Shown: positions 10,308 through 22,885, numbered from the stretch's first letter. The stretch is 64,000 bases of DNA from Setophaga petechia (GCA_024362935.1 JANCRA010000006.1:37751924-37815923), one strand, 5' to 3'. Numbers and translations: made by a program. The notes: a model not told the origin generated them from the letters alone.

Positions 10308-11451
10308 GTGGGAAAGTACTGTTTTCTAGCACTTTGCAGGCTGCTAACACAATCGCAGTGCTGTGTAGCAGTTAGCTTTTCAGTGCACTGCAGTAAGAGT
10401 TTCTTGTCACCTACATCTAAGCAAATAGCTTTATCACTCTGTCTAGCAAGGAGAAAACCTTCTTGCTCACTAAACATTTCCTATCGTGTTCTAGAAGTTG
10501 CACTGAGGGCTGCAGTGTGTTTTGCAGCAAGAAAAAAAAAATTGTCTAAGACGCCTTCCTTTCAAGTATTAATGTGAAGGGAAAGGCAAGAGAGTGGGAA
10601 AGTATTGTTTACTAGCACTTTGAGAGCTGCTAACACAATCCCAGTGCTTTGTACCAATTAACTTGTCACTGCGCTGCAGTAAGGGTTTCTTGTCACCTGC
10701 ATCTAAGCAAATAGCTTTTTCACTATGTTTCGCAAGGAGAAAACCTTCCGGCTCACTAAACATTTCCTATCGTGTTCTAGAAGTTGCACAGAGGGCTGCA
10801 GGGTGTTCTGTAACAAGAAAAAGAAAGTTGTCTAAGACGCCTTCCTTTCAAGTATTAATGTGAAGGGAAAGGCAAGAGAGTGGGAAAGTACTGTTTTCTA
10901 GCACTTTGCAGGCTGCTAACACAATCGCAGTGCTGTGTAGCAGTTAGCTTTTCGGTGCACTGCAGTAAGAGTTTCTTGTCACCTACATCTAAGCAAATAG
11001 CTTTATCACTCTGTCTAGCAAGGAAAAAACCTTCTTGCTCACTAAACATTTCCTATCGTGTTCTAGAAGTTGCACAGAGGGCTGCAGTGTGTTTTGCAGC
11101 AAGAAAAAGAAAGTTGTCTAAGACGCCTTCCTTTCAAGTATTAATGTGAAGGGAAAGGCAAGAGAGTGGGAAAGTATTGTTTACTAGCACTTTGAGAGCT
11201 GCTAACACAATCCCAGTGCTGTGTACCAATTAACTTGTCACTGCGCTGCAGTAAGGGTTTCTTGTCACCTGCATCTAAGCAAATAGCTTTTTCACTATGT
11301 TTCGCAAGGAGAAAACCTTCCGGCTCACTAAACATTTCCTATCGTGTTCTAGAAGTTGCACAGAGGGCTGCAGGGTGTTCTGTAACAAGAAAAAGAAAGT
11401 TGTCTAAGACGCCTTCCTTTCAAGTATTAATGTGAAGGGAAAGGCAAGAGA
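10308..11451. repeat. E-F-E-F tandem dimers
   Basis: Two successive E-F pairs of 572 bp each. They are not a fresh duplication. The first pair has the A10 run, CACTGAGGG and GTGCTTTGTACC. The second has GGAAAAAACC and TTCGGTGCAC and matches the E-F pair at 4879-5450 better. Two E-F lineages were thus brought side by side. The arrangement is copied at 21170-22313. Confidence 0.8.
11166..11451. repeat. Subtype F monomer (example)
   Basis: Marked by AAAGTATTGTTTACTAGC at the start, CTGCGCTGCAGTAAGGG, CACCTGCATC, GTTTCGCAAGG, TTCCGGCTC and GCAGGGTGTTC. It has the most private substitutions of any common class and was easy to track. F follows E in all E-F pairs. Related monomers with only the right-hand markers occur at 1161, 2019, 6309, 7166, 17171, 18028, 26032 and 39758. 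Confidence 0.85.
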
Positions 11452-11737
11452 GTGGGAAAGTACTGTTTTCTAGCACTTTGCAGGCTGCTAACACAATCGC
11501 AGTCCTGTGTAACAGTTAGCTGTTCAGTGCACTGCAGTAAGTGTTTCTTGTCACCTACATCTAAGCAAATAGCTTTTTCACTATATCTCGCAAGGAGAAA
11601 ACCTTCTTGCTCACTAAACATCTCCTATCGTGTTCTAGGAGTTGCACAGAGGGCTGCAGTGTGTTCTGTAACAAGAAAAAGAAAGTTGTCTAAGACGCCT
11701 TCCTTTCAAGTATTAATGTGAAGGGAAAGGCAAGAGA
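11452..11737. repeat. Subtype G monomer (example)
   Basis: Marked by GCAGTCCTGTGTAACAGTTAG, CACTATATCTCGC and GTTCTAGGAGTTG. G usually follows F. When F belongs to the A10 lineage, G reads AGCTTTATCACTATATC and is followed by A. Otherwise it reads AGCTTTTTCACTATATC and is followed by H. Confidence 0.85.
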
Positions 11738-11956
11738 GTGGGAAAGTACTGTTTTCTAGCACTTTGCAAGCTCCTAACACAATCCCAGTTCTGTGTAGCA
11801 ATTAGCTGTTCAGTCCACTGCAGTAAGTGTTTCTTGTCACCTACATCTAAGCAAATAGCTTTTTCACTATGTCTCGCAAGGGGAAAACGTTGCTGCTCAC
11901 TAAACAACTTCCATCGTGTTGTAGAAGTTGCACAGAGGGCTGCAGTGTGTTTTGCA

Positions 11957-14848
11957 AAATATAAAAGAAAGTTGTCTAAGACGCCTTCCTTTCAAGTATT
12001 AATGTGAAGGGAAAGGCAAGAGAGTGGGAAAGTACTGTTTTCTAGCACTTTGCAAGCTGCTAACACAATCCCAGTGCTGTGTACCAATTAACTTGTCACT
12101 GCACTGCAGTAAGTGTTTCTTGTCACCTATATCTAAGCAAATGCTTTTTCACTATGTCTCGCAAGGAGAAAACCTTCTTGCTCACTAAACATTTCCTATC
12201 GTGTTCTAGAAGTTGCACAGAGGGCTGCAGTGTGTTTTGCAAAATGTAAAAGAAAGTTGTCTAAGACGCCTTCCTTTCAAGTATTAATGTGAAGGGAAAG
12301 GCAAGAGAGTGGGAAAGTACTGTTTTCTTACACTTTGCAGGCTGCTAACACAATCCCAGTGCTGTGTACCAATTAACTTGTCACTGCACTGCAGTAAGTG
12401 TTTCTTGTCACCTACATCTGAGCAAATAGCTTTTTCACTTTGTCTCGTAAGGGGAAAACGTTGCTGCTCACTAAACAACTTCAATCGTGTTGTCGAAGTT
12501 GCACAGAGGGCTGCAGTGTGTTTTGCAAAATGTAAAAGAAAGTTGTCTAAGACGCCTTCCTTTCAAGTATTAATGTGAAGGGAAAGGCAAGAGAGTGGGA
12601 AAGTACTGTTTTCTAGCACTTTGCAAGCTGCTAACACAATCGCAGTGCTGTGTAGCAGTTAGCTTTTCAGTGCACTGCAGTAAGTGTTTCTTGTCACCTA
12701 CATCTAAGCAAATAGCTTTTTCACTATGTCTCGCAAGGAGAAAACCTTCCTGCTCACTAAACAACTTCCATCGTGTTGTAGATGTTGCAGAGAGGGCTGC
12801 AGAGTTTTTTGACTCAAGAAAAAGAAAGTTGTCTAAGATGCCTTCCTTTCAAGTATTAATGTGAAGGGAAAGGCAAGAAAGTGGGAAAGTACTGTTTTCT
12901 AGCACTTTGCAAGCTGCTAACACAATCCCAGTTCTGTGTAGCAATTAGCTGTTCAGTGCACTGCAGTAAGTGTTTCTTGTCACCTACATCTAAGCAAATA
13001 GCTTTTTCACTATGTCTCGCAAGGAGAAAACCTTCCTGCTCACTAAACAACTTCCATCGTGTTGTAGATGTTGCAGAGAGGGCTGCAGAGTTTTTTGACA
13101 CAAGAAAAAGAAAGTTGTCTAAGATGCCTTCCTTTCAAGTATTAATGTGAAGGGAAAGGCAAGAGAGTGGGAAAGTACTGTTTTCTAGCACTTTGCAAGC
13201 TGCTAACACAGTACTAGTGCTGTGGAGCAGATAGCTGTTCAGTGCACTGCAGTAAGTGTTTCTTGTCACCTACATCTAAGCAAATAGCTTTTTCACTATG
13301 TCTCGCAAGGAGAAAACCTTCCTGCTCACTAAACAACTTCCATCGTGTTGTAGATGTTGCAGAGAGGGCTGCAGAGTTTTTTGACACAAGAAAAAGAAAG
13401 TTGTCTAAGACGCCTTCCTTTCAAGTATTAATGTGAAGGGAAAGGCAAGAGAGTGGGAAAGTACTGTTTTCTAGCACTTTGCAGGCTGCTAACACAATCC
13501 CAGTGCTGTGTAGCAGTTAGCTTTGGAATGCACTGCAGTAAGTGTTTCTTGTCACCTACATCTAAGCAAATAGCTTTTTCACTATGTCTCGCAAGGAGAA
13601 AACCTTCTTGCTCACTAAACATCTCCTATCGTGTTCTAGAAGTTGAACAGAGGGCTGCAGTGTGTTCTGTAACAAGAAAAAGAAAGTTGTCTAAGACGCC
13701 TTCCTTTCAAGTATTAATGTGAAGGGAAAGGCAAGAGAGTGGGAAAGTACTGTTTTCTAGCACTTTGCAAGCTGCTAACACAATCGCAGTGCTGTGTAGC
13801 AATTAGCTTGTCAGTGCACGGCAGTAAGTGTTTCTTGATACCTACATGTGAGCAAATAGCTTTTTCACTTTGTCTCGCAAGGGGAAAACGTTGCTGCTCA
13901 CTAAACAACTTCCATCGTATTGTAGAAGTTGCACAGAGGGCTGCAGTGTGTTTTGCAAAATGTAAAACAATGTTGTCTAAGACGCCTTCCTTTCAAGTAT
14001 TAATGTGAAGGGAAAGGCAAGAGAGTGGGAAAGTACTGTTTTCTAGCACTTTGCAAGCTGCTAACACAATCGCAGTGCTGTGTAGCAATTAGCTTGTCAG
14101 TGCACGGCAGTAAGTGTTTCTTGATACCTACATGTGAGCAAATAGCTTTTTCACTTTGTCTCGCAAGGGGAAAACGTTGCTGCTCACTAAACAACTTCCA
14201 TCGTATTGTAGAAGTTGCACAGAGGGCTGCAGTGTGTTTTGCAAAATGTAAAACAATGTTGTCTAAGACGCCTTCCTTTCAAGTATTAATGTGAAGGGAA
14301 AGGCAAGAGAGTGGGAAAGTACTGTTTTCTAGCACTTTGCAGGCTGCTAACACAATCCCAGTGCTGTGTAGCAGTTAGCTTTGGAATGCACTGCAGTAAG
14401 TGTTTCTTGTCACCTACATCTAAGCAAATAGCTTTTTCACTATGTCTCGCAAGGAGAAAACCTTCTTGCTCACTAAACATCTCCTATCGTGTTCTAGAAG
14501 TTGAACAGAGGGCTGCAGTGTGTTCTGTAACAAGAAAAAGAAAGTTGTCTAAGACGCCTTCCTTTCAAGTATTAATGTGAAGGGAAAGGCAAGAGAGTGG
14601 GAAAGTACTGTTTTCTAGCACTTTGCAAGCTGCTAACACAATCGCAGTGCTGTGTAGCAATTAGCTTGTCAGTGCACGGCAGTAAGTGTTTCTTGATACC
14701 TACATCTGAGCAAATAGCTTTTTCACAATGTCTCGCAAGGGGAAAACGTTGCTGCTCACTAAACAACTTCCATCGTGTTGTAGAAGTTGCACAGAGGGCT
14801 GCAGTGTGTTTTGCAAAATATAAAAGAAAGTTGTCTAAGACGCCTTCC
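11957..14848. repeat. Spacer of private monomers between the two 7,970-bp blocks
   Basis: About ten monomers that mix markers from several subtypes and carry changes not seen elsewhere. 12024 has AAATGCTTTTTC with a base lost (285 bp). 12309 combines an F-like left half with an A-like right half. 12595 has GACTCAAG, 12881 has AAGAAAGTGGG, and 13167 has GTGGAGCAGATAG. None of this stretch as a whole recurs within the window, so it was not part of the recent block duplication. Confidence 0.75.
13453..14596. repeat. Four monomers in mirror order X-Y-Y-X
   Basis: 13453-13738 and 14311-14596 look identical (X: TTTGGAATGCAC and GTTGAACAGAGG). 13739-14024 and 14025-14310 look identical (Y: ACATGTGAGC, ATCGTATTG and AATGTAAAACAATG). 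All four are in the same orientation, so this is mirror order rather than an inverted repeat. A simple dimer duplication would give X-Y-X-Y, so at least two events are needed, for example duplication of the middle Y in an X-Y-X array. Confidence 0.85.
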
Positions 14849-17800
14849 TTTCAAGTATTAATGTGAAGGGAAAGGCAAGAGAGTGGGAAAGTACTGTTTT
14901 CTAGCACTTTGCAAGCTGCTGACACAATCGCAGTTCTGTGTAGCAATTAGCTGTTTAGTGCACTGCAGTAAGTGTTTCTTGTCACCTATATCTCAGCAAA
15001 AAGCTTTATCACGATGTCTCGCAAGGAGAAAACCTTCCTGCTCACTAAACATTTCCTATCGTGTTCTAGAAGTTGCACAGAGGGCTGCAGTGTGTTTTGC
15101 AGCAAGAAAAAGAAAGTTGTCTAAGACGCCTTCCTTTCAAGTATTAATGTGAAGGGAAAGGCAAGAGAGTGGGAAAGTACTGTTTTCTATCACTTTGAGA
15201 CCTGCTAACACAATCCCAGTGCTGTGTACCAATTAACTTGTCACTGCACTGCAGTAAGTGTTTCTTGTCACCTACATCTAAGCAAATAGCTTTTTCACTA
15301 TGTCTCCCAAGGAGAAAACCTTCCTGCTCACTAAACATCTCCTATCGTGTTCTAGAAGTTGCACAGAGGGCTGCAGTGAGTTCTGTAACAAGAAAAAGAA
15401 AGTTGTCTAAGACGCCTTCCTTTCAAGTATTAATGTGTAGGGAAAGGCAAGAGAGTGGGAAAGTACTGTTTTCTAGCACTTTGCAAGCTGCTAACACAAT
15501 CGCAGTGCTGTGTAGCAATTAGCTTGTCAGTGCACGGCAGTAAGTGTTTCTTGATACCTACATCTGAGCAAATAGCTTTTTCACTTTGTCTCGCAAGGGG
15601 AAAACGTTGCTGCTCACTAAACAACTTCCATCGTGTTGTAGAAGTTGCACAGAGGGCTGCAGTGTGTTTTGCAAAATATAAAACAAAGTTGTCTAAGACG
15701 CCTTCCTTTCAAGTATTAATGTGAAGGGAAAGGCAAGAGAGTGGGAAAGTACTGTTTTCTAGCACTTTGCAGGCTGCTAACACAATCGCAGTGCTGTGTA
15801 GCAGTTAGCTTTTCGGTGCACTGCAGTAAGAGTTTCTTGTCACCTACATCTAAGCAAATAGCTTTATCACTCTGTCTAGCAAGGAAAAAACCTTCTTGCT
15901 CACTAAACATTTCCTATCGTGTTCTAGAAGTTGCACAGAGGGCTGCAGTGTGTTTTGCAGCAAGAAAAAGAAAGTTGTCTAAGACGCCTTCCTTTCAAGT
16001 ATTAATGTGAAGGGAAAGGCAAGAGAGTGGGAAAGTATTGTTTACTAGCACTTTGAGAGCTGCTAACACAATCCCAGTGCTATGTACCAATTAACTTGTC
16101 ACTGCGCTGCAGTAAGGGTTTCTTGTCACCTGCATCTAAGCAAATAGCTTTTTCACTACGTTTCGCAAGGAGAAAACCTTCCGGCTCACTAAACATTTCC
16201 TATCGTGTTCTAGAAGCTGCACAGAGGGCTGCAGGGTGTTCTGTAACAAGAAAAAGAAAGTTGTCTAAGACGCCTTCCTTTCAAGTATTAATGTGAAGGG
16301 AAAGGCAAGAGAGTGGGAAAGTACTGTTTTCTAGCACTTTGCAAGCTGCTAACACAATCGCAGTGCTGTGTAGCAATTAGCTTGTCAGTGCACGGCAGTA
16401 AGTGTTTCTTGATACCTACATCTGAGCAAATAGCTTTTTCATTTTGTCTCGCAAGGGGAACACGTTGCTGCTCACTAAACAACTTCCATCGTGTTGTAGA
16501 AGTTGCACAGAGGGCTGCAGTGTGTTTTGCAAAATATAAAACAAAGTTGTCTAAGACGCCTTCCTTTCAAGTATTAATGCGAAGGGAAAGGCAAGAGAGT
16601 GGGAAAGTACTATTTTCTATCACTTTGAGAGCTGCTAACACAATCCAAGTGCTGTGTACCAATTGACTTGCCACTGCACTGCAGTACGTGTTTCTTGTCA
16701 CCTACATCTAAGCAAATAGCTTTTTCACTATGTCTCGCAAGGAGAAAACCTTCCTGCTCACTAAACAACTTCCATCGTGTTGTAGATGTTGCACAGAGGG
16801 CTTCAGAGTGTTCTCTAACAAGAAAAAGAAAGTTGTCTAAGACGCCTTCCTTTCAAGTATTAATGTGAATGGAAAGGCGAGAGAGTGGGAAAGTACTGCT
16901 TTCTAGCACTTTGCAGGCTGCTAACACAATTGCAGTGCTGTGTAGCAGTTAGCTTTTCAGTGCACTGCAGTAAGTGTTTCTTGTCACCTACATCTAAGCA
17001 AATAGCTTTATCACTCTGTCTAGCAAGGAGAAAACCTTCTTGCTCACTAAACATTTCCTATCATGTTCTAGAAGTTGCACAGAGGGCTGCAGTGTGTTTT
17101 GCAGCAAGAAAAAGAAAGTTGTCTAAGACGCCTTCCTTTCAAGTATTAATGTGAAGGGAAAGGCAAGAGAGTGGGAAAGTACTGTTTTCTAGCACTTTGA
17201 GAGCTGCTAACACAATCCCAGTGCTGTGTACCAATTAAATTGTCACTGCACTGCAGTAAGGGTTTCTTGTCACCTGCATCTAAGCAAATAGCTTTTTCAC
17301 TATGTTTCGCAAGGAGAAAACCTTCCGGCTCACTAAACATTTCCTATCGTGTTCTAGAAGTTGCACAGAGGGCTGCAGGGTGTTCTGTAACAAGAAAAAG
17401 AAAGTTGTCTAAGATGCCTTCCTTCAAGTATTAATGTGAAGGGAAAGGCAAGAGAGTGGGAAAGTACTGTTTTCTATCACTTTGAGAGCTGCTAACACAA
17501 TCCCAGTGCTGTGTACCAATTAACTTGTCACTGCACTGCAGTAAGTGTTTCTTGTCACCTACATCTAAGCAAATAGCTTTTTCACTCTGTCTCGCAAGGA
17601 GAAAAACTTCCTGCTCACTAAACATCTCCTATCGTGTTCTAGAAGTTGCACAGAGGGCTGCAGTGTGTTCTGTAACAAGAAAAAGAAAGTTGTCTAAGAC
17701 GCCTACCTTTCAAGTATTAATGTGAAGGGAAAGGCAAGAGAGTGGGAAAGTACTGTTTTCTAGCACTTTGCAAGCTGCTAACACAATCGCAGTGCTGTGT

Positions 17801-20800
17801 AGCAATTAGCTGTTCAGTGCACGGCAGTAAGTGTTTCTTGATACCTACATCTGAGCAAATAGCTTTTTCACTATGTCTCGCATGGGGAAAACGTTGCTGC
17901 TCACTAAACAACTTCCATCGTGTTGTAGAAGTTGCACAGAGGGCTGCAGTGTGTTTTGCAAAATATAAAACAAAGTTGTCTAAGACGCCTTCCTTTCAAG
18001 TATTAATGTGAAGGGAAAGGCAAGAGAGTGGGAAAGTACTGTTTTCTAGCACTTTGCAGGCTGCTAACACAATCCCAGTGCTGTGTACCAATTAACTTGT
18101 CACTGCACTGCAGTAAGTGTTTCTTGTCACCTGCATCTAAGCAAATAGCTTTTTCACTATGTTTCGCAAGGAGAAAACCTTCCGGCTCACTAAACATTTC
18201 CTATCGTGTTCTAGAAGTTGCACAGAGGGCTGCAGGGTGTTCTGTAACAAGAAAAAGAAAGTTGTCTAAGACGCCTTCCTTTCAAGTATTAATGTGAAGG
18301 GAAAGGCAAGAGAGTGGGAAAGTACTGTTTTCTAGCACTTTGCAGGCTGCTAACACAATCGCAGTCCTGTGTAACAGTTAGCTGTTCAGCGCACTGCAGT
18401 AAGTGTTTCTTGTCACCTACATCTAAGCAAATAGCTTTTTCACTATATCTCGCAAGGAGAAAACCTTCTTGCTCACTAAACATCTCCTATCGTGTTCTAG
18501 GAGTTGCACAGAGGGCTGCAGTGTGTTCTGTAACAAGAAAAAGAAAGTTGTCTAAGACGCCTTCCTTTCAAGTATTAATGTGAAGGGAAAGGCAAGAGAG
18601 TGGGAAAGTACTGTTTTCTAGCACTTTGCAAGCTCCTAACACAATCCCAGTTCTGTGTAGCAATTAGCTGTTCAGTCCACTGCAGTAAGTGTTTCTTGTC
18701 ACCTACATCTAAGCAAATAGCTTTTTCACTATGTCTCGCAAGGAGAAAACCTTCCTGCTCACTAAAACACTTCCATCGTGTTGCTGATGTTGCAGAGAGG
18801 GCTGCAGAGTTTTTTGACACAAGAAAAAGAAAGTTGTCTAAGATGCCTTCCTTTCAAGTATTAATGTGAAGGGAAAGGCAAGAGAGTGGGAAAGTACTGT
18901 TTTCTAGCACTTTGCAAGCTGCTAACACAATCGCAGTGCTGTGTAGCAATTAGCTTGTCAGTGCACGGCAGTAAGTGTTTCTTGATACCTACATCTGAGC
19001 AAATAGCTTTTTCACTTTGTCTCGCAAGGGGAAAACGTTGCTGCTCACTAAACAACTTCCATCGTGTTGTAGAAGTTGCACAGAGGGCTGCAGTGTGTTT
19101 TGCAGCAAGAAAAAGAAAGTTGTCTAAGACGCCTTCCTTTCAAGTATTAATGTGAAGGGAAAGGCAAGAGAGTGGGAAGGTACTGTTTTCTAGCACTTTG
19201 CAAGCTGCTAACACAATCCCAGTGCTGTGTAGCAATTAGCTGTTCAGTGCACTGCAGTAAGTGTTTCTTGTCACCTATATCTCAGCAAAAAGCTTTATCA
19301 CGATGTCTCGCAAGGAGAAAACCTTCCTGCTCACTAAACATTTCCTATCGTGTTGTAGAAGTTGCACAGAGGGCTGCAGTGTGTTTTGCAGCAAGAAAAA
19401 GAAAGTTGTCTAAGACGCCTTCCTTTCAAGTATTAATGTGAAGGGAAAGACAAGAGAGGGGGAAAGTACTGTTTTCTATCACTTTGAGAGCTGCTAACAC
19501 AATCCCAGTGCTGTGTACCAATTAACTTGTCACTCCACTGCAGTAAGTGTTTCTTGTCACCTACATCTAAGCAAATAGCTTTTTCACTATGTTTCCCAAG
19601 GAGAAAACCTTCCTGCTCACTAAACATCTCCTATCGTGTTCTAGAAGTTGCACAGAGGGCTGCAGTGAGTTCTGTAAGAAGAAAAAGAAAGTTGTCTAAG
19701 ACGCCTTCCTTTCAAGTATTAATGTGAAGGGAAAGGCAAGAGAGTGGGAAAGCACTGTTTTCTAGCACTTTGCAAGCTGCTAACACAATCGCAGTGCTGT
19801 GTAGCAATTAGCTTGTCAGTGCACGGCAGTAAGTGTTTCTTGATACCTACATCTGAGCAAATAGCTTTTTCACTATGTCTCGCATGGGGAAAACGTTGCT
19901 GCTCACTAAACAACTTCCATCGTGTTGTAGAAGTTGCACAGAGGGCTGCAGTGTGTTTTGCAAAATATAAAAGAAAGTTGTCTAAGACGCCTTCCATTCA
20001 AGTATTAATGTGAAGGGAAAGGCAAGAGAGTGGGAAAGTACTGTTTTCTAGCACTTTGCAAGCTGCTGACACAATCGCAGTTCTGTGTAGAAATTAGCTG
20101 TTCGGTGCACTGCAGTAAGTGTTTCTTGCCACCTATATCTAAGCAAAAAGCTTTTTCACTATGTCTCGCAAGGAGAAAACCTTCCTGCTCACTAAACATT
20201 TCCTATCGTGTTGTAGAAGTTGCACAGAGGGCTGCAGTGTGTTTTGCAGCAAGAAAAAGAAAGTTGTCTAAGACGCCTTCCTTTCAAGTATTAATGTGAA
20301 GGGAAAGACAAGAGAGTGGGAAAGTACTGTTTTCTAGCACTTTGCAAGCTGCTAACACAGTACTAGTGCTGTGTAGCAGTTAGCTGTTCAGTGCACTGCA
20401 GTAAGTGTTTCTTGTCACCTACATCTAAGCAAAAAGCTTTTTCACAATGTCTCGCAAGGAGAAAACCTTCCTGCTCACTAAACAACTTCCATCGTGTTGT
20501 AGATGTTGCAGAGAGGGCTGCAGAGTTTTTTGACACAAGAAAAAGAAAGTTGTCTAAGATGCCTTCCTTTCAAGTATTAATGTGAAGGGAAAGGCAAGAG
20601 AGTGGGAAAGTACTGTTTTCTATCACTTTGAGAGCTGCTAACACAATCCCAGTGCTGTGTACCAATTAACTTGTCACTGCACTGCAGTGTTTCTTGTCAC
20701 CTATATCTCAGCAAAAAGCTTTATCACGATGTCTCGCAAGGAGAAAACCTTCCTGCTCACTAAACATTTCCTATCTTGTTCTAGAAGTTGCACAGAGGGC

Positions 20801-22818
20801 TGCAGTGTGTTCTGTAACAAGAAAAAGAAAGTTGTCTAAGACGCCTTCCTTTCAAGTATTAATGTGAAGGGAAAGGCAAGAGAGTGGGAAAGTACTGTTT
20901 TCTAGCACTTTGCAAGCTGCTAACACAATCGCAGTGCTGTGTAGCAATTAGCTTGTCAGTGCACGGCAGTAAGTGTTTCTTGATACCTACATCTGAGTAA
21001 ATAGCTTTTTCACTTTGTCTCGCAAGGGGAAAACGTTGCTGCTCACTAAACAACTTCCATCGTGTTGTAGAAGTTGCACAGAGGGCTGCAGTGTGTTTTG
21101 CAAAATATAAAACAAAGTTGTCTAAGACGCCTTCCTTTCAAGTATTAATGTGAAGGGAAAGGCAAGAGAGTGGGAAAGTACTGTTTTCTAGCACTTTGCA
21201 GGCTGCTAACACAATCGCAGTGCTGTGTAGCAGTTAGCTTTTCAGTGCACTGCAGTAAGAGTTTCTTGTCACCTACATCTAAGCAAATAGCTTTATCACT
21301 CTGTCTAGCAAGGAGAAAACCTTCTTGCTCACTAAACATTTCCTATCGTGTTCTAGAAGTTGCACTGAGGGCTGCAGTGTGTTTTGCAGCAAGAAAAAAA
21401 AAATTGTCTAAGACGCCTTCCTTTCAAGTATTAATGTGAAGGGAAAGGCAAGAGAGTGGGAAAGTATTGTTTACTAGCACTTTGAGAGCTGCTAACACAA
21501 TCCCAGTGCTTTGTACCAATTAACTTGTCACTGCGCTGCAGTAAGGGTTTCTTGTCACCTGCATCTAAGCAAATAGCTTTTTCACTATGTTTCGCAAGGA
21601 GAAAACCTTCCGGCTCACTAAACATTTCCTATCGTGTTCTAGAAGTTGCACAGAGGGCTGCAGGGTGTTCTGTAACAAGAAAAAGAAAGTTGTCTAAGAC
21701 GCCTTCCTTTCAAGTATTAATGTGAAGGGAAAGGCAAGAGAGTGGGAAAGTACTGTTTTCTAGCACTTTGCAGGCTGCTAACACAATCGCAGTGCTGTGT
21801 AGCAGTTAGCTTTTCGGTGCACTGCAGTAAGAGTTTCTTGTCACCTACATCTAAGCAAATAGCTTTATCACTCTGTCTAGCAAGGAAAAAACCTTCTTGC
21901 TCACTAAACATTTCCTATCGTGTTCTAGAAGTTGCACAGAGGGCTGCAGTGTGTTTTGCAGCAAGAAAAAGAAAGTTGTCTAAGACGCCTTCCTTTCAAG
22001 TATTAATGTGAAGGGAAAGGCAAGAGAGTGGGAAAGTATTGTTTACTAGCACTTTGAGAGCTGCTAACACAATCCCAGTGCTGTGTACCAATTAACTTGT
22101 CACTGCGCTGCAGTAAGGGTTTCTTGTCACCTGCATCTAAGCAAATAGCTTTTTCACTATGTTTCGCAAGGAGAAAACCTTCCGGCTCACTAAACATTTC
22201 CTATCGTGTTCTAGAAGTTGCACAGAGGGCTGCAGGGTGTTCTGTAACAAGAAAAAGAAAGTTGTCTAAGACGCCTTCCTTTCAAGTATTAATGTGAAGG
22301 GAAAGGCAAGAGAGTGGGAAAGTACTGTTTTCTAGCACTTTGCAGGCTGCTAACACAATCGCAGTCCTGTGTAACAGTTAGCTGTTCAGTGCACTGCAGT
22401 AAGTGTTTCTTGTCACCTACATCTAAGCAAATAGCTTTTTCACTATATCTCGCAAGGAGAAAACCTTCTTGCTCACTAAACATCTCCTATCGTGTTCTAG
22501 GAGTTGCACAGAGGGCTGCAGTGTGTTCTGTAACAAGAAAAAGAAAGTTGTCTAAGACGCCTTCCTTTCAAGTATTAATGTGAAGGGAAAGGCAAGAGAG
22601 TGGGAAAGTACTGTTTTCTAGCACTTTGCAAGCTCCTAACACAATCCCAGTTCTGTGTAGCAATTAGCTGTTCAGTCCACTGCAGTAAGTGTTTCTTGTC
22701 ACCTACATCTAAGCAAATAGCTTTTTCACTATGTCTCGCAAGGGGAAAACGTTGCTGCTCACTAAACAACTTCCATCGTGTTGTAGAAGTTGCACAGAGG
22801 GCTGCAGTGTGTTTTGCA
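14849..22818. repeat. 7,970-bp duplicated block, copy 2
   Basis: Counterpart of 3987-11956. It carries the same diagnostic events: the one-base deletion at 17171-17455, the four-base deletion hybrid at 20602-20883, the E-F-E-F pairs at 21170-22313, and GCTGATG near 18784. At three of the four sites that differ, copy 2 has the base shared with most other monomers (4219, 6733 and 6908 look like later changes in copy 1). At 16442 copy 2 has the derived T. The block leads directly into an H/A hybrid at 22600 followed by B. Confidence 0.9.
15741..16026. repeat. Subtype E monomer (example)
   Basis: Marked by CAGTTAGCTTTTC, CAGTAAGAGTTTC and CTCTGTCTAGCAAGG combined with ATCGTGTTCTAG. There are 16 copies and every one is followed by subtype F. 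Eight copies (10308, 21170, 30322, 34612, 41187, 45477, 57201, 59203) carry a run of ten A in place of AAAAAGAAAG, which splits E into two lineages. Confidence 0.85.
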
Positions 22819-22885
22819 GCAAGAAAAAGAAAGTTGTCTAAGACGCCTTCCTTTCAAGTATTAATGTGAAGGGAAAGGCAAGAGA
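22600..22885. repeat. H/A hybrid monomer at a block edge
   Basis: Left half H (GCAAGCTCC, CAGTCCACTG), right half A (GGGGAAAACGTTGC) with the CAGCAAGAAAAAG tail, followed by B. The full order H A B is seen at 2591-3448, so this fusion is what loss of one monomer by unequal exchange would leave. Similar H/A hybrids are at 11738, 44047, 48337, 55771 and 62063. Confidence 0.8.

Larger units (their letters stand above)
3987..11956. repeat. 7,970-bp duplicated block, copy 1
   Basis: Twenty-eight monomers' worth of sequence that recurs at 14849-22818, 10,862 bp away. I found four substitutions between the copies: 4219 T versus 15081 A, 5580 C versus 16442 T, 6733 G versus 17595 C, and 6908 C versus 17770 G. 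The left edge is set by 3986 A versus 14848 T. The right edge is at 11957, where CAAAATATAAAAG differs from CAGCAAGAAAAAG. Both edges lie inside monomers at matching offsets, as expected for unequal homologous exchange. Order from 4021: B C A E F A I D F C A F G H A B C A J I C/B A E F E F G H/A. Confidence 0.9.
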
